Origin: Emcibacter nanhaiensis | GTDB lineage: Bacteria; Pseudomonadota; Alphaproteobacteria; Sphingomonadales; Emcibacteraceae | NCBI RefSeq assembly: GCF_006385175.1 | Contig: NZ_VFIY01000005.1 | Coordinates: 503,501-567,500, forward strand | DNA: 64,000 nucleotides | Direction of reading: 5' to 3' | Part shown: in pieces, positions 9,350-17,625 of the stretch | How positions within the stretch are numbered: the stretch's first letter is position 1 | How the letters are laid out: each line of letters begins with the position of its first letter | Translations under genes and position numbers: made by a program | Notes under the pieces: generated by a model | Database searches by the model: none | What the model was told of the DNA's origin: nothing | Seen by the model: only the letters and a program-made list of their open reading frames with translations

Positions 9350-9743
9350 TCTGTTCGGCGGTCCGGCGGTGGATGCGGTTTCTGCCGTGGGCAATGTTTT
9401 TGACAAGCTGTTCACCAGCGACGAGGAAAAGGCCCGTGCCGAGGCGGTGATGGCGAAAATCCGCCAGCAGCCGCAGATCCTGCAGGCGGAAATCAACCGC
9501 ATCGAGGCGGCGCATCGTTCGGTGTTTGTCGCCGGCTGGCGGCCGTTTATCGGCTGGGTCTGCGGGATCGGGTTTTTGTGGGCCTTTCTGCTCCATCCCC
9601 TGTTCCAGTGGGGTGTGGCGCTCGCCGGACTTGACGTCACGCCGCCTAAGATCGCTACCGACAATATGATGGAACTGGTGCTGGCGCTGCTCGGCCTTGG
9701 CGCGCTCCGCAGTGCGGAAAAGATGACCGGGCGCAGCAAATGA
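9333..9743 (+). CDS. Three-TM holin, gene-transfer-agent type
   Basis: A 136-residue small membrane protein resembling the holin family described as three-TM holins for gene transfer agent release. The N-terminal third is amphipathic (MSFLGDLFGGPAVDAVSAVG), a charged helix follows (EEKARAEAVMAKIRQQ), then RSVFVAGWRPFIGWVCGIG leads into a strongly hydrophobic region and a last hydrophobic stretch MMELVLALLGLGAL before a basic tail. The ATG at 9333 lies inside the end of the peptidase gene with GGGAG upstream. The pairing with a murein hydrolase suggests a lysis function; no capsid, portal or terminase gene occurs in the window. Confidence 0.8.
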   Translation: MSFLGDLFGGPAVDAVSAVGNVFDKLFTSDEEKARAEAVMAKIRQQPQILQAEINRIEAAHRSVFVAGWRPFIGWVCGIGFLWAFLLHPLFQWGVALAGLDVTPPKIATDNMMELVLALLGLGALRSAEKMTGRSK

Positions 9744-9840
9744 CCCCAAATGACCAAAGGATAAATTAGCGCCTCCTAACCCCTTGCTTTTGTCCCGGTG
9801 ATCGGGGACACTGAAGGTCAATAAACATTCAAGGGGAAAA

Positions 9841-10536
9841 ATGATGAAAAAAGTTGTGATTGGACTGATTGTCATCCTGCTGGTGATCCTGGGAGGCGTT
9901 TTCTATATTGGCTCTCAGGCCGGAAGCATTATCCAGAAAGGCGTTGTGAAATATGGCCCCGAAGTTACCCAAACGCCAATCGCCCTGGAAGGCGTGGATG
10001 TTTCCTTCCTGGCGGGCACGGCCGGGCTCAGCGGCCTTGTGGTCGGCAACCCGCCGGGCTTCAAGTCAGATCACGCCTTCAAGGTCGGCTCGGTCAATGT
10101 CGCCATGGACGTGATGTCGGTCACCTCCGACATTATTCATATTAAGGAAGTACGCATTGACGGCGCCGACCTGATTTACGAGCTTGGCAGCAAGGGCAAC
10201 AATATCTCCAAGCTGCAGAAGAACGTGCAGGACTATATGGCCAAGTTCGGCAGCAGCGACGAAAGCGCCAAAAGCTTCGTGATTGACGATATCTACATCA
10301 CCGGGACCAAGGTGCAGCTGGCCACTGACCTGCTGGGCGGCAAGGGCACCGGCCTGACCCTGCCCGACATTCATCTTGAAGATATCGGCAAGGAAGGGGA
10401 CGGCGCCAGCGGGGCCGAAGTGATGAACAAGGTGCTGGGCGCGGTGAACAGCGGTCTTGGCAAGATTATCACCAAGGATGTGATCAAGGACAAGCTTGAG
10501 GACGTGGGTAGCAAGCTCAAGGGTTTGATTAAATAG
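9841..10536 (+). CDS. AsmA-like membrane-anchored protein
   Basis: A 231-residue protein with one N-terminal transmembrane anchor (VVIGLIVILLVILGGVFYIG) and a periplasmic domain. The body resembles short AsmA/DUF748-type proteins: FLAGTAGLSGLVVGNPPGF near residues 58-76 and alternating beta strands with INIKEVRIDG-like turns. Long AsmA-like proteins are implicated in lipid transport between membranes, but this protein is far shorter and its role is unknown. The start could be 9841 or the next codon; AGGGGA precedes both. Confidence 0.6.
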   Translation: MMKKVVIGLIVILLVILGGVFYIGSQAGSIIQKGVVKYGPEVTQTPIALEGVDVSFLAGTAGLSGLVVGNPPGFKSDHAFKVGSVNVAMDVMSVTSDIIHIKEVRIDGADLIYELGSKGNNISKLQKNVQDYMAKFGSSDESAKSFVIDDIYITGTKVQLATDLLGGKGTGLTLPDIHLEDIGKEGDGASGAEVMNKVLGAVNSGLGKIITKDVIKDKLEDVGSKLKGLIK

Positions 10537-10598
10537 GGGCCTGATCAACAAATAAGGCCCGATCCAGCCATTACCAAGGTAAGGCAGGAAGTGTAGCG

Positions 10599-10638
10599 AG
10601 GGCGGCGCGGATCCAGCGTGGATTCCGGGCCGCCCTTT
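10599..10638 (+). terminator. GC-rich terminator-like hairpin
   Basis: An 8-bp GC stem (10599-10606 with 10629-10636) encloses a second 7-bp stem (609-615 with 619-626) and is followed by only three T residues. It ends the AsmA-like transcript or attenuates reading into lemA. Confidence 0.6.
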
Positions 10639-10704
10639 CCACTTGCATGGGCGCCGAATATGGCCAACAATGATGCTTATTGTCTGATTTGAATGGGGAC
10701 TATC

Positions 10705-11271
10705 ATGATTATTTTTGGCGCTATTGTTCTTGTTATCCTGCTCATTCTCTATTGGCTTTATGCCTCGCTGATCACAAAGCGCAACCGGGCGCTGGAGGCG
10801 CTGTCCGGGATTGATGTGCAGCTCAAGAAACGCCATGACCTGCTGCCCAATATCCTGACCATTGCCAAGAAATTCATGGAGCATGAAAAAGACGTCCTGA
10901 CCCGGGTCACCGAAATGCGCAACCTGGCCGGCAGGTCCTATGACCCGTCCAACCCGGACGAGGTCGGCAAGCATCTCGAGGCGGAAAAGGGCTTCCAGTC
11001 CGCCATGATGCAGCTGTTCGCGGTGGCGGAAAACTACCCCGACCTGAAATCCCAGCATAATATGATCGAGGCCCAGCAGGCCTATGAGGAAGTGGAGGGG
11101 CATATTTCCGCGGCGCGCCGCTTTTACAACAGCAGTGTCACCGACCTGAATAATGCGGTGCAGATTTTCCCGTCCAGCGCCGTGGCCGGCATGATCGGCA
11201 TCCGGGCCATGCCCTATTTCGAAATGGACGAGGCCGAAAAGAAGCCGGTCGATGCGGCGGAGTTTCTCTAG
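10705..11271 (+). CDS. lemA: LemA family protein
   Basis: A 188-residue LemA protein: one N-terminal membrane helix followed by a long coiled alpha-helical domain. The family sequences LITKRNRALEALSGIDVQLKKRHDLLPN and ARRFYNSSVTDLNNAVQIFPSS (both given in part here) identify it. LemA proteins are inner-membrane proteins of uncertain function. The ATG at 10705 is used because GGGGAC lies just upstream; an ATG four codons earlier is possible. The next gene, a DUF3137 protein, starts 9 bp after the stop, a common pairing in proteobacteria that suggests a joint membrane complex. Confidence 0.88.
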   Translation: MIIFGAIVLVILLILYWLYASLITKRNRALEALSGIDVQLKKRHDLLPNILTIAKKFMEHEKDVLTRVTEMRNLAGRSYDPSNPDEVGKHLEAEKGFQSAMMQLFAVAENYPDLKSQHNMIEAQQAYEEVEGHISAARRFYNSSVTDLNNAVQIFPSSAVAGMIGIRAMPYFEMDEAEKKPVDAAEFL

Positions 11272-11280
11272 GGTATAGCC

Positions 11281-12225
11281 ATGCAGGCAGACAGTCTCCT
11301 TGAGGGGTTTGAATCATATTTCGAGACGGAACTCCTGCCCGAACTGCAGGAGATCGAAGCCGGCCGCCCCCGGGCCATGAAAATCTTCATGGCGGCGGTT
11401 GTGGCGGCCGTGTTGGTCTTTTGCGCCGCCGCTTATTTTATCCTGTCCCGCCGCATGGCGGACCCCCAGGTGATGATCTTTGTCGGCGTGGGCTGCGTGG
11501 GGATCGGCGCTCTGGGCCTCAGGCCCCTGTCTAATCTGCAGAAGCAGGCCAAGAACCGCATCATGACCGCCCTGTGTGGGCATCTCGGGCTTCACTACCA
11601 GATGAAGCCAGCCCATCAGCCGGTCAGTACTTTCAAAAACCTGCGCCTGGTCCCCGGTCATAACAAACGGAAAATCGAGGACCGGGTCTACGGTCAGGTC
11701 AAGGGCGCTGACTTTAATATGTTCGAGGCCAAGCTGATCCAGGAAAGCCGGGACAGCAAAGGCCGCAAAAGCAGCCGCACCGTCTTCCGCGGCCTGTTGT
11801 CCCATTTCGATTTCCACAAGCAGTTTTCCGGCACCACCATCATTCGCAAGGACAGGACCGCGATCGGCAATTTCTTTGACGGCGCTTTCGCCAGCGGCGA
11901 GCGGGTCAAGCTGGAAGACCCGGAGTTCGAGCGCCTGTTCGAGGTCTATGCCACCGACCAGGTCGAGGCCCGCTATCTGCTTACCCCCACCTTTATGGAG
12001 CGCATCAAGCAACTGGCGGCGCTGGTCGGTACGGAAAACCTGCAGCTGGCCTTTGACCGCGGCAACCTGTATCTGTCCATCCGCAAGCCGGGGGATAGCT
12101 TTGAAGGCGGCTCCATGTTTTCCAGTTTTGCCGATCCGGGCCGGGTTTATTCAAGCGCCCGGGAACTGGCCCTGATCTATGACATTGCCGAGGTGCTCCG
12201 GCTCGAACTTGCCACCCGGGTCTAG
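11281..12225 (+). CDS. DUF3137 membrane protein
   Basis: A 314-residue protein with a short cytoplasmic N terminus, two adjacent hydrophobic helices (about residues 35-58 and 64-80) and a large soluble C-terminal domain. The order of blocks, including a central VYGQVKGADFNMFEAKL and the C-terminal LLTPTFMERIKQLAAL with YLSIRKPGDSFE, matches DUF3137 proteins. It follows lemA directly and has no known activity. A role with LemA at the inner membrane is inferred from linkage. Confidence 0.82.
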   Translation: MQADSLLEGFESYFETELLPELQEIEAGRPRAMKIFMAAVVAAVLVFCAAAYFILSRRMADPQVMIFVGVGCVGIGALGLRPLSNLQKQAKNRIMTALCGHLGLHYQMKPAHQPVSTFKNLRLVPGHNKRKIEDRVYGQVKGADFNMFEAKLIQESRDSKGRKSSRTVFRGLLSHFDFHKQFSGTTIIRKDRTAIGNFFDGAFASGERVKLEDPEFERLFEVYATDQVEARYLLTPTFMERIKQLAALVGTENLQLAFDRGNLYLSIRKPGDSFEGGSMFSSFADPGRVYSSARELALIYDIAEVLRLELATRV

Positions 12226-12296
12226 GCTTTTAGCGGTTGCGTCATTTGCCTGTCTTGGCTACCTTTCAGGGATAAATAAATTCCTGGGGGGTACGC

Positions 12297-14249
12297 ATGC
12301 GCTTTATTATCCTTATTTTATCTGTCCTTACTTTTGTTTCTCCGGCTGTTGCGGAAGAGCCGCAGACGTCCGTTTCGGCGGAGGTGTTCGGGCAGCTTCC
12401 AAGGATAGATGGCGTACAACTCTCTCCTGACGGCACGCGCATGGCTATGTTGCAAAGCTACAAAGGGGCGATGACCCTGACTACAACCGGCTTGAGGCAG
12501 GGGGAAGTTGGGACTTTTTACACAATACCCTTCAAGGAAGGGCGGTATAACTGGTTCCGCTGGCTAACCAATGATCGTCTGGCGGCCAGTATCAGATTTC
12601 CCGAGGAACGACTTTATTCCAATACTACTGAAGGACGCTTGCTGGCGTTTGAGTGGGATGCAAGCGAACAGATCAATCTTGTAAAACGGCAGCGGATCAA
12701 GGGGTACTGGGCGGCAACAAGCCGAACCTGGATATCCCAGTTTCAGGATAAGGTTGTAAGCTTTTTACCCGACGACCCGGATCATATTTTGCTGGCTCTC
12801 GATGATTTCGACAATATCAATCGGCCTGATGTCTACAAGGTGAATATCCATGATGCCGACCGGTCCCGCATTATCCGCTCGCGCACAAATATCCGGGACT
12901 GGCGGGCGGACCAGAAGGGTGTTGTCCGGCTGGGCATCGGGTTCAATGAGAAAGGCAAAGAGCGTATCATGTATCGCAAGAGCGAGGACGACGGCTGGAA
13001 AACCATTGCCCGTTATGATCTGATTGAAGACGATATTCCCTTTACCTTTGAGGAATTCAGTTCCGATCCTGATATCATCTATGTTTCCAAGCTGGATGAG
13101 AATGGTCGCAACGCCTACTACAAATATGACCTGGAGAAAGAAGAATTTATCGACCAGGTAGCCGGCAGTGTTGAAGGGGATGTGGACTCGGTTGATATCG
13201 ACGAAGACGGAAACCTGCGTAGCTACTATTATTCCGGGGTCAAGCCGGTGACTGTCTATACGGACCAGAAGCGTAAAAGCCTGGCTGCTTTTTTCGAAAA
13301 GAAATTTCCCGGTCAGAGCAGCCGTATTGTCAGCAGCAGCAAGGACAAACGCAAATATATTGTGTTGGTAAGCTCGCCTCGGAACCCCGGCGATTACTAT
13401 CTTCTGGATCTGGACAAGAAAGCCATGAACTGGTTTGCCGAAAAATACCCGGGTCTTGATCGCAGCAAGCTGGCCCCGATGGAGCCTGTTACTTACACGG
13501 CCCGCGACGAGCTGGAAATACCGGGCTACCTCTCCCTGCCGGTTGGCAAAGAGCCGAAAAACCTGCCTACGATCATCATGCCTCACGGCGGACCTAACGC
13601 CCGGGACCACTGGGAGTTTGATTACTGGGTTCAAATGCTGACCACCCGCGGTTATGCGGTGCTGCAAATGAATTATCGCGGATCAACGGGTTTCGGCGCG
13701 GGATTTGAATCTCTTGGTGACTAGGAGTGGGGCGGCAAGATGCTGGACGATATCAACGACGGCACCCGCTGGATGATTGAACAGGGTTATGCCGACCCGG
13801 ATAAGGTCTGCATTATGGGCGGTAGTTACGGCGGTTATGCGGCCCTCCAGGCGCCGGTCAAGGAACAAGGCTTGTATAAATGTTCGGTGGCTTTTGCGCC
13901 GGTGACAGATGTCGGCGCCCTGTTATGGCATGCGAGAAAATTTATCGGGGACAAGATGTATCGTCACTATATCCGCAACGATGAACTCTCCTATGACGAT
14001 ATGTCCCCGAGCGAGAATATGGACAAGATTGATTTTCCCGTGTTGCTGGTCCATGGCACCGAAGATAGACGGGTTGAATTCGACCAGGGTCAGGATTTTG
14101 CCAAAAAAATGAAGCGTGAGAAAAAGGACATCACCTTCCTCAAGTTCGAGGAGGGCGATCATTTCCTGAGCCGGCAGGAACATCGCGTGGCGTTCCTGAA
14201 GGCGGTGGAAAAATTCCTTGCCAAACACCTGGGCGGGGAGGTGCACTGA
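12297..14249 (+). pseudogene. S9 family serine peptidase interrupted by an in-frame amber codon
   Basis: The reading frame encodes 650 positions with a TAG at codon 476 (13722-13724) and no other lesion. A signal peptide (FIILILSVLTFVSPAVA) is followed by a beta-propeller-like region with a start PRIDGVQLSPDGTRMA, then an alpha/beta-hydrolase domain from about residue 400 (IIMPHGGPNARDHWEFD). The catalytic serine, S510 in GGSYGGYAA, the aspartate in GTEDRRVEF and the histidine in EEGDHFLS all lie beyond the stop, so the truncated product would be inactive. Frame, codon use and conserved residues are intact on both sides, which suggests a recent mutation, a base-call error or readthrough. A downstream ATG at 13740 could start a 169-residue fragment. 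The 5' start follows a strong TGGGGGG. Confidence 0.8.
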
Positions 14250-14270
14250 CCTCCCCCGATCGGCCGTGTC

Positions 14271-14678
14271 CTAGAGGTTCATCAGCAACAGCCTGATCCA
14301 CATGGCCAGCACCACAGCCATGCCGGAGGCAAAGGTAATGAGCCGGTGATAGACATTGTTGTAGGTGGTATGGATCAGCGCCTGCAGTAACCGCAGGCAC
14401 AGGAACGCCCAGGCCATATAGATGAACAGATTGTCTTCCTGCCCCCTGACCAGGATCGCCAGGCACACCGCATAAAACAGCACCGGCACTTCGTAAAGGT
14501 TGGACCAGTGCCGGGTCGGCTTTTTCACATAGTCCGGCGGCGTGTCGCCGTCGAGGGTCTTGTAATAATGCGGCGCCACATCGCCGAGCCGCACCGACCG
14601 GAACCGCCCGATCACCAGGAACGGTGAATAGAGAATGGTGAAGATGGCCATCAGGGCCATGGGATACAGGACAGACAT
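14271..14678 (-). CDS. MAPEG family membrane protein
   Basis: A 135-residue protein with four hydrophobic segments. The central RHWSNLYEVPVLFYAVC and the following VYHRLITFA are MAPEG hallmarks. Eukaryotic members are glutathione transferases or eicosanoid enzymes; bacterial members of this short type are mostly uncharacterised. GGGGAAAG precedes the start. It is convergent with the S9 gene and transcribed alone. Confidence 0.82.
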   Translation of the reverse strand: MSVLYPMALMAIFTILYSPFLVIGRFRSVRLGDVAPHYYKTLDGDTPPDYVKKPTRHWSNLYEVPVLFYAVCLAILVRGQEDNLFIYMAWAFLCLRLLQALIHTTYNNVYHRLITFASGMAVVLAMWIRLLLMNL

Positions 14679-14819
14679 CGCTCTTTCCCCTTTTTATTGT
14701 TTCGCGCTCTAAGGCGGTTCAGGGTATCAGACTTTTACCGCTTGTGTTATGCATTTATAACGCTGTGGCCATGCAGTATTGGATAAGAGGGAAAGGCTGG
14801 GACAATGCGGGAGATCTAT

Positions 14820-15923
14820 ATGAATTTATTCAGGATTCTGGTCTTGATCGGCCTGGCGGTGCCGGCCCGGGCGGAAACCGGGGAGCCGGTGTTCGATGCG
14901 GCACAGGCGGGACGGTTTGCCGATCTGGCGCTCAAATGCATTCACCGGGAATATCCCAACAAGATTTCCCATATGATGCAGAGTGACGGCCATGTGGCGC
15001 CGCCCCGGGACCTGCATCCGGTCTTTTACGGCTGTTTCGACTGGCATTCGGCGGTGCATGGCCACTGGATGCTGGTCAGGCTCCTGCATGTCGGGCCGGA
15101 CGGCGACTATAAACACAATATCCTGCCGGCTTTGGCGCAGAGTTTCACCCCGGACAGGGTAGCGGGGGAAGTGGCCTATTTCCGCGCCCGCATGGGCAGT
15201 TCCTTCGAGCGGCCCTATGGCCTGGCCTGGTTCCTGCAGCTGATGACGGAGCTCAGGCAGTGGCAGGATCCGATCGGGCAGCAATGGGCCCGCACGCTCG
15301 AACCCCTGGAGGCGGTGGTGGTGGAGAATATCAAGATCTGGCTGCCCAAGCTGGTTTATCCGGTGCGCATCGGCACCCACAACCAGACGGCCTTTGCCTG
15401 GGGGCTGATGCTGGACTGGGCCCGGCAGGCCGGGGATCAGGACCTGGAACAGCTGATTGTCGCCCGGGTGCGGGAATTCCACGAAAAGGATCAGAAATGC
15501 CCGCTGGCCTATGAGCCCTCCGGCGAGGATTTCATGTCGCCCTGCCTGATGGAGGCCGACCTGATGCGCCGGGTCCTGCCGCCGAAGAAATTCAGCAGGT
15601 GGTTCAGGAAATTCATGCCGCAGGTGCCGAAAGACGGCAGCTGGGACTGGCTGCCGCCGGGGATCGTCGGCGATATTGCCGACGGCAAACTGGCCCATCT
15701 GGACGGCCTCAACCTGTCCCGGGCCTGGAACCTGGAAAATATTGCCGCGGCGCTGTCGAAACGGGACCGGCGCCGGCCGTCGCTGCTGAATGCGGCCCGG
15801 GTGCACCGGAGTGTCGGGCTGCAGGCGGTCACCGGGGAGCATTATGCCGGCGGTCACTGGCTCGCCAGTTTTGCCACGTACCTGATGACGCACCGAGGTC
15901 TGGACGCCCCCCTCGGACAGTGA
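14820..15923 (+). CDS. DUF2891 family secreted protein
   Basis: A 367-residue protein with an N-terminal signal peptide (LFRILVLIGLAVPARA) and an all-alpha domain. The conserved segments FYGCFDWHSAVHGHW, RIGTHNQTAFAWGL and EPSGEDFMSPCLMEADLM mark the DUF2891 family. Repeated helical hairpins with conserved aromatic and acidic residues are reminiscent of glycan-processing (alpha/alpha) barrels, but no activity is established. ATG 14820 has GGGAG 6 nt upstream; an ATG five codons earlier is the alternative. It stands alone. Confidence 0.75.
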   Translation: MNLFRILVLIGLAVPARAETGEPVFDAAQAGRFADLALKCIHREYPNKISHMMQSDGHVAPPRDLHPVFYGCFDWHSAVHGHWMLVRLLHVGPDGDYKHNILPALAQSFTPDRVAGEVAYFRARMGSSFERPYGLAWFLQLMTELRQWQDPIGQQWARTLEPLEAVVVENIKIWLPKLVYPVRIGTHNQTAFAWGLMLDWARQAGDQDLEQLIVARVREFHEKDQKCPLAYEPSGEDFMSPCLMEADLMRRVLPPKKFSRWFRKFMPQVPKDGSWDWLPPGIVGDIADGKLAHLDGLNLSRAWNLENIAAALSKRDRRRPSLLNAARVHRSVGLQAVTGEHYAGGHWLASFATYLMTHRGLDAPLGQ

Positions 15924-16038
15924 TAAAATTCACAAAATTGTAACAAAAACTACATACTTATGTCATTTACCTGCCGGGTGCTTGAGCCTACAATGGCCTG
16001 CAGAATTAGAACTATTTCCACAATGGCGGAGGTTACGC

Positions 16039-16533
16039 ATGGCGCATTCTTTATCTGATGTGAACGGGATTGGCCCGGCCACACAAAAACTGCTCGAGGC
16101 GCATGGCATCAAAACGGTGGCGGCACTGAGTAAGGCGACACCGGAGAAGCTGGCTGAAATCCAGGGGTTTTCCGTACTCAGGGCGTCCCGGGTAATTGAG
16201 GCGGCGATCCTGCTGACCTCCTCTCCGGCGACCGGTACGGCCGCGGCCCGTAAGCCTGCGGCGAAAAAGCCGGCCGCCCCGAAACCGGCTGCCCCGAAAC
16301 CGGCGGCCAAGCCGGCGGCGAAAAAAGCAGCGCCTGTAAAAGAGGAAAAAGCGGAAAAACCGGCCAAGAAAAAGGACAAGAAAAAGGCTGAGAAAAAGAA
16401 AGCCGATAAAAAGGCGGACAAGAAGAAATCCGACAAGAAAAAGTCCGATAAGAAGAAGGCGGACAAGAAGAAAACCGACAAGAAAAAGTCTGACAAAAAG
16501 AAGTCTGCAAAAAAATCGAAGAAAAATAAATAA
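16039..16533 (+). CDS. Helix-hairpin-helix protein with histone-H1-like Lys/Ala/Pro tail
   Basis: A 164-residue protein in two parts. Residues 1-60 form a helix-hairpin-helix domain (LSDVNGIGPATQKLLEAHG, then TPEKLAEIQGFSVLRAS), a fold that binds DNA backbones without sequence preference. Residues about 70-105 are Ala/Pro/Lys repeats of the KPAAPKPAA kind, and from about 108 to the end the protein is almost purely lysine with repeated KKxDKKK units. This tail resembles bacterial H1-like proteins such as AlgP and would bind DNA, RNA or polyphosphate. GGAGG lies 6 nt before the ATG. No partner overlaps it; a Nudix gene follows after 118 bp. Confidence 0.8.
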   Translation: MAHSLSDVNGIGPATQKLLEAHGIKTVAALSKATPEKLAEIQGFSVLRASRVIEAAILLTSSPATGTAAARKPAAKKPAAPKPAAPKPAAKPAAKKAAPVKEEKAEKPAKKKDKKKAEKKKADKKADKKKSDKKKSDKKKADKKKTDKKKSDKKKSAKKSKKNK

Positions 16534-16587
16534 AACCTTAACCGCAGAGTGCTATGGTTAATTTCCAAGGGGGAAACTGGACAATAC

Positions 16588-16626
16588 CATATCTGGTAGC
16601 TAAAATAAGAAAACATACCAGATATG
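16588..16626. repeat. 11-bp perfect inverted repeat upstream of the Nudix gene
   Basis: CATATCTGGTA (16588-16598) and its exact complement (16616-16626) flank a 17-nt AT-rich spacer and end 25 bp before the Nudix start. There is no T run after it, so it is more likely an operator or a 5'-leader hairpin than a terminator. Confidence 0.6.
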
Positions 16627-16651
16627 AACGGTTAGAGACTTTGGAATTAAT

Positions 16652-17080
16652 ATGGGCGCGAAGCCGACAACAAAGGATGTTTTCAGGAAAGCCGACGGTC
16701 TTCCGATTTCGGTAAAGGCCGTCATTACCCTTGAAGACAAGGTGCTGTTGCTGCAGGAACCCGACAAGGAGTGGGAACTGCCTGGTGGCAAGCTGGATGA
16801 AGGCGAGGGCCTCGAGGACACCCTGCACCGGGAAGTCTATGAAGAGACCGGCCTTAAAATCAAGTCCGCCAACCTTGTTGATCTTTGTGTCCGCCCCCGC
16901 GATCGTGGCCGTTCGGATATTTGTGTGGCCACTTACTACTGCAAGGTCAAATTTTCTTCCCTCAAAGATGTCACGATTTCTGAAGAGCATATCTGTGCCG
17001 GACTGTTCAAAAAGCGTCAGCTGGACCGGCTCTATATGCTTGATATTTATCGTGAAGTTGCCGGAAAAATTCTTTCCTGA
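16652..17080 (+). CDS. Nudix hydrolase
   Basis: A 142-residue Nudix protein. The box GX5EX7REUXEEXGU is complete: GKLDEGEGLEDTLH followed by REVYEETGL, about residues 49-71. Nudix enzymes cleave nucleoside diphosphates linked to another moiety, and some act on diadenosine polyphosphates or polyphosphate; the substrate here is unknown. The gene lies 32 bp upstream of a CYTH phosphatase on the same strand, so the two may be cotranscribed. An inverted repeat sits in its leader. Confidence 0.88.
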   Translation: MGAKPTTKDVFRKADGLPISVKAVITLEDKVLLLQEPDKEWELPGGKLDEGEGLEDTLHREVYEETGLKIKSANLVDLCVRPRDRGRSDICVATYYCKVKFSSLKDVTISEEHICAGLFKKRQLDRLYMLDIYREVAGKILS

Positions 17081-17112
17081 CCTGAAGACCATTTTCATTT
17101 AGAGTATTGTTT

Positions 17113-17622
17113 ATGCCTGAGAACGCTTCGAACATTGAAATCGAACGAAAGTTCCTTGTTTCCCGTCGTCCCGATGGCGAACTGGTCAAACGCCAGTCCA
17201 TCCGTCAGGGCTATATCGCCCGCGAGGCCGGCAATACGGTCCGCATCCGCCAGAAGAATGACAAATATATTCTCAGCATCAAGGCCAGCAAGGGCGCCAA
17301 CGAGCGCTACGAGCTGGAGTATGCGGTGAGTGAGGCCGATGCGACCCTGCTGTTCAAACTGTGCACTGGTCCGCTGATCGAGAAAACCCGGGAGGTCTAT
17401 AGCTTCAGGGGGCATTTGTGGGAAGTGGATATTTTTCACGGCGCCAACGACGGCCTGATCATTGCCGAAGTGGAGCTGGACAGTGCCGACGAACAGTTCG
17501 AAAAGCCGTCCTGGCTTGCCCGCGAGGTGAGCCATGACGCCCGTTTTTTCAATGCCTATCTGTTCAGCCATCCCTTTGTCGGCTGGGGGCTCAGCTACCA
17601 GGAACTGCTCGACGGCAAATAG
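17113..17622 (+). CDS. CYTH-domain phosphatase/cyclase-like protein
   Basis: A 169-residue single-domain CYTH protein. The diagnostic ExExK motif is intact in IEIERKFLV near the N terminus, and further tunnel residues follow in NTVRIRQKNDKYILSIK, ERYELEYAV and IIAEVELDS. CYTH enzymes bind triphosphates with divalent metal and are often inorganic triphosphatases rather than cyclases. The ATG at 17113 is preferred to a TTG two codons earlier. The stop is 3 bp from the end of the convergent parA-like gene. Its intact catalytic motif contrasts with the degenerate CYTH region of the CHAD protein nearby. Confidence 0.85.
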   Translation: MPENASNIEIERKFLVSRRPDGELVKRQSIRQGYIAREAGNTVRIRQKNDKYILSIKASKGANERYELEYAVSEADATLLFKLCTGPLIEKTREVYSFRGHLWEVDIFHGANDGLIIAEVELDSADEQFEKPSWLAREVSHDARFFNAYLFSHPFVGWGLSYQELLDGK

Positions 17623-17625
17623 CCC

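Noticed and set aside
9785-9812. GTCCC/GGGGAC repeat before the AsmA-like gene as a terminator
   Set aside because: The stem is short and interrupted and lacks a T run.
13740-14249. Independent small hydrolase gene
   Set aside because: It is in the same frame as the upstream S9 segment, starts mid-domain without a ribosome binding site and is best read as the 3' part of the interrupted gene.
16370-16520. Tandem short repeats resembling a repeat array
   Set aside because: They are lysine-codon repeats within the tail of the HHH protein, in frame and without uniform spacers, so not a CRISPR or intergenic repeat.
17107-17112. Earlier TTG start of the CYTH protein
   Set aside because: The ATG two codons later fits the family N terminus equally well and is a stronger initiator.
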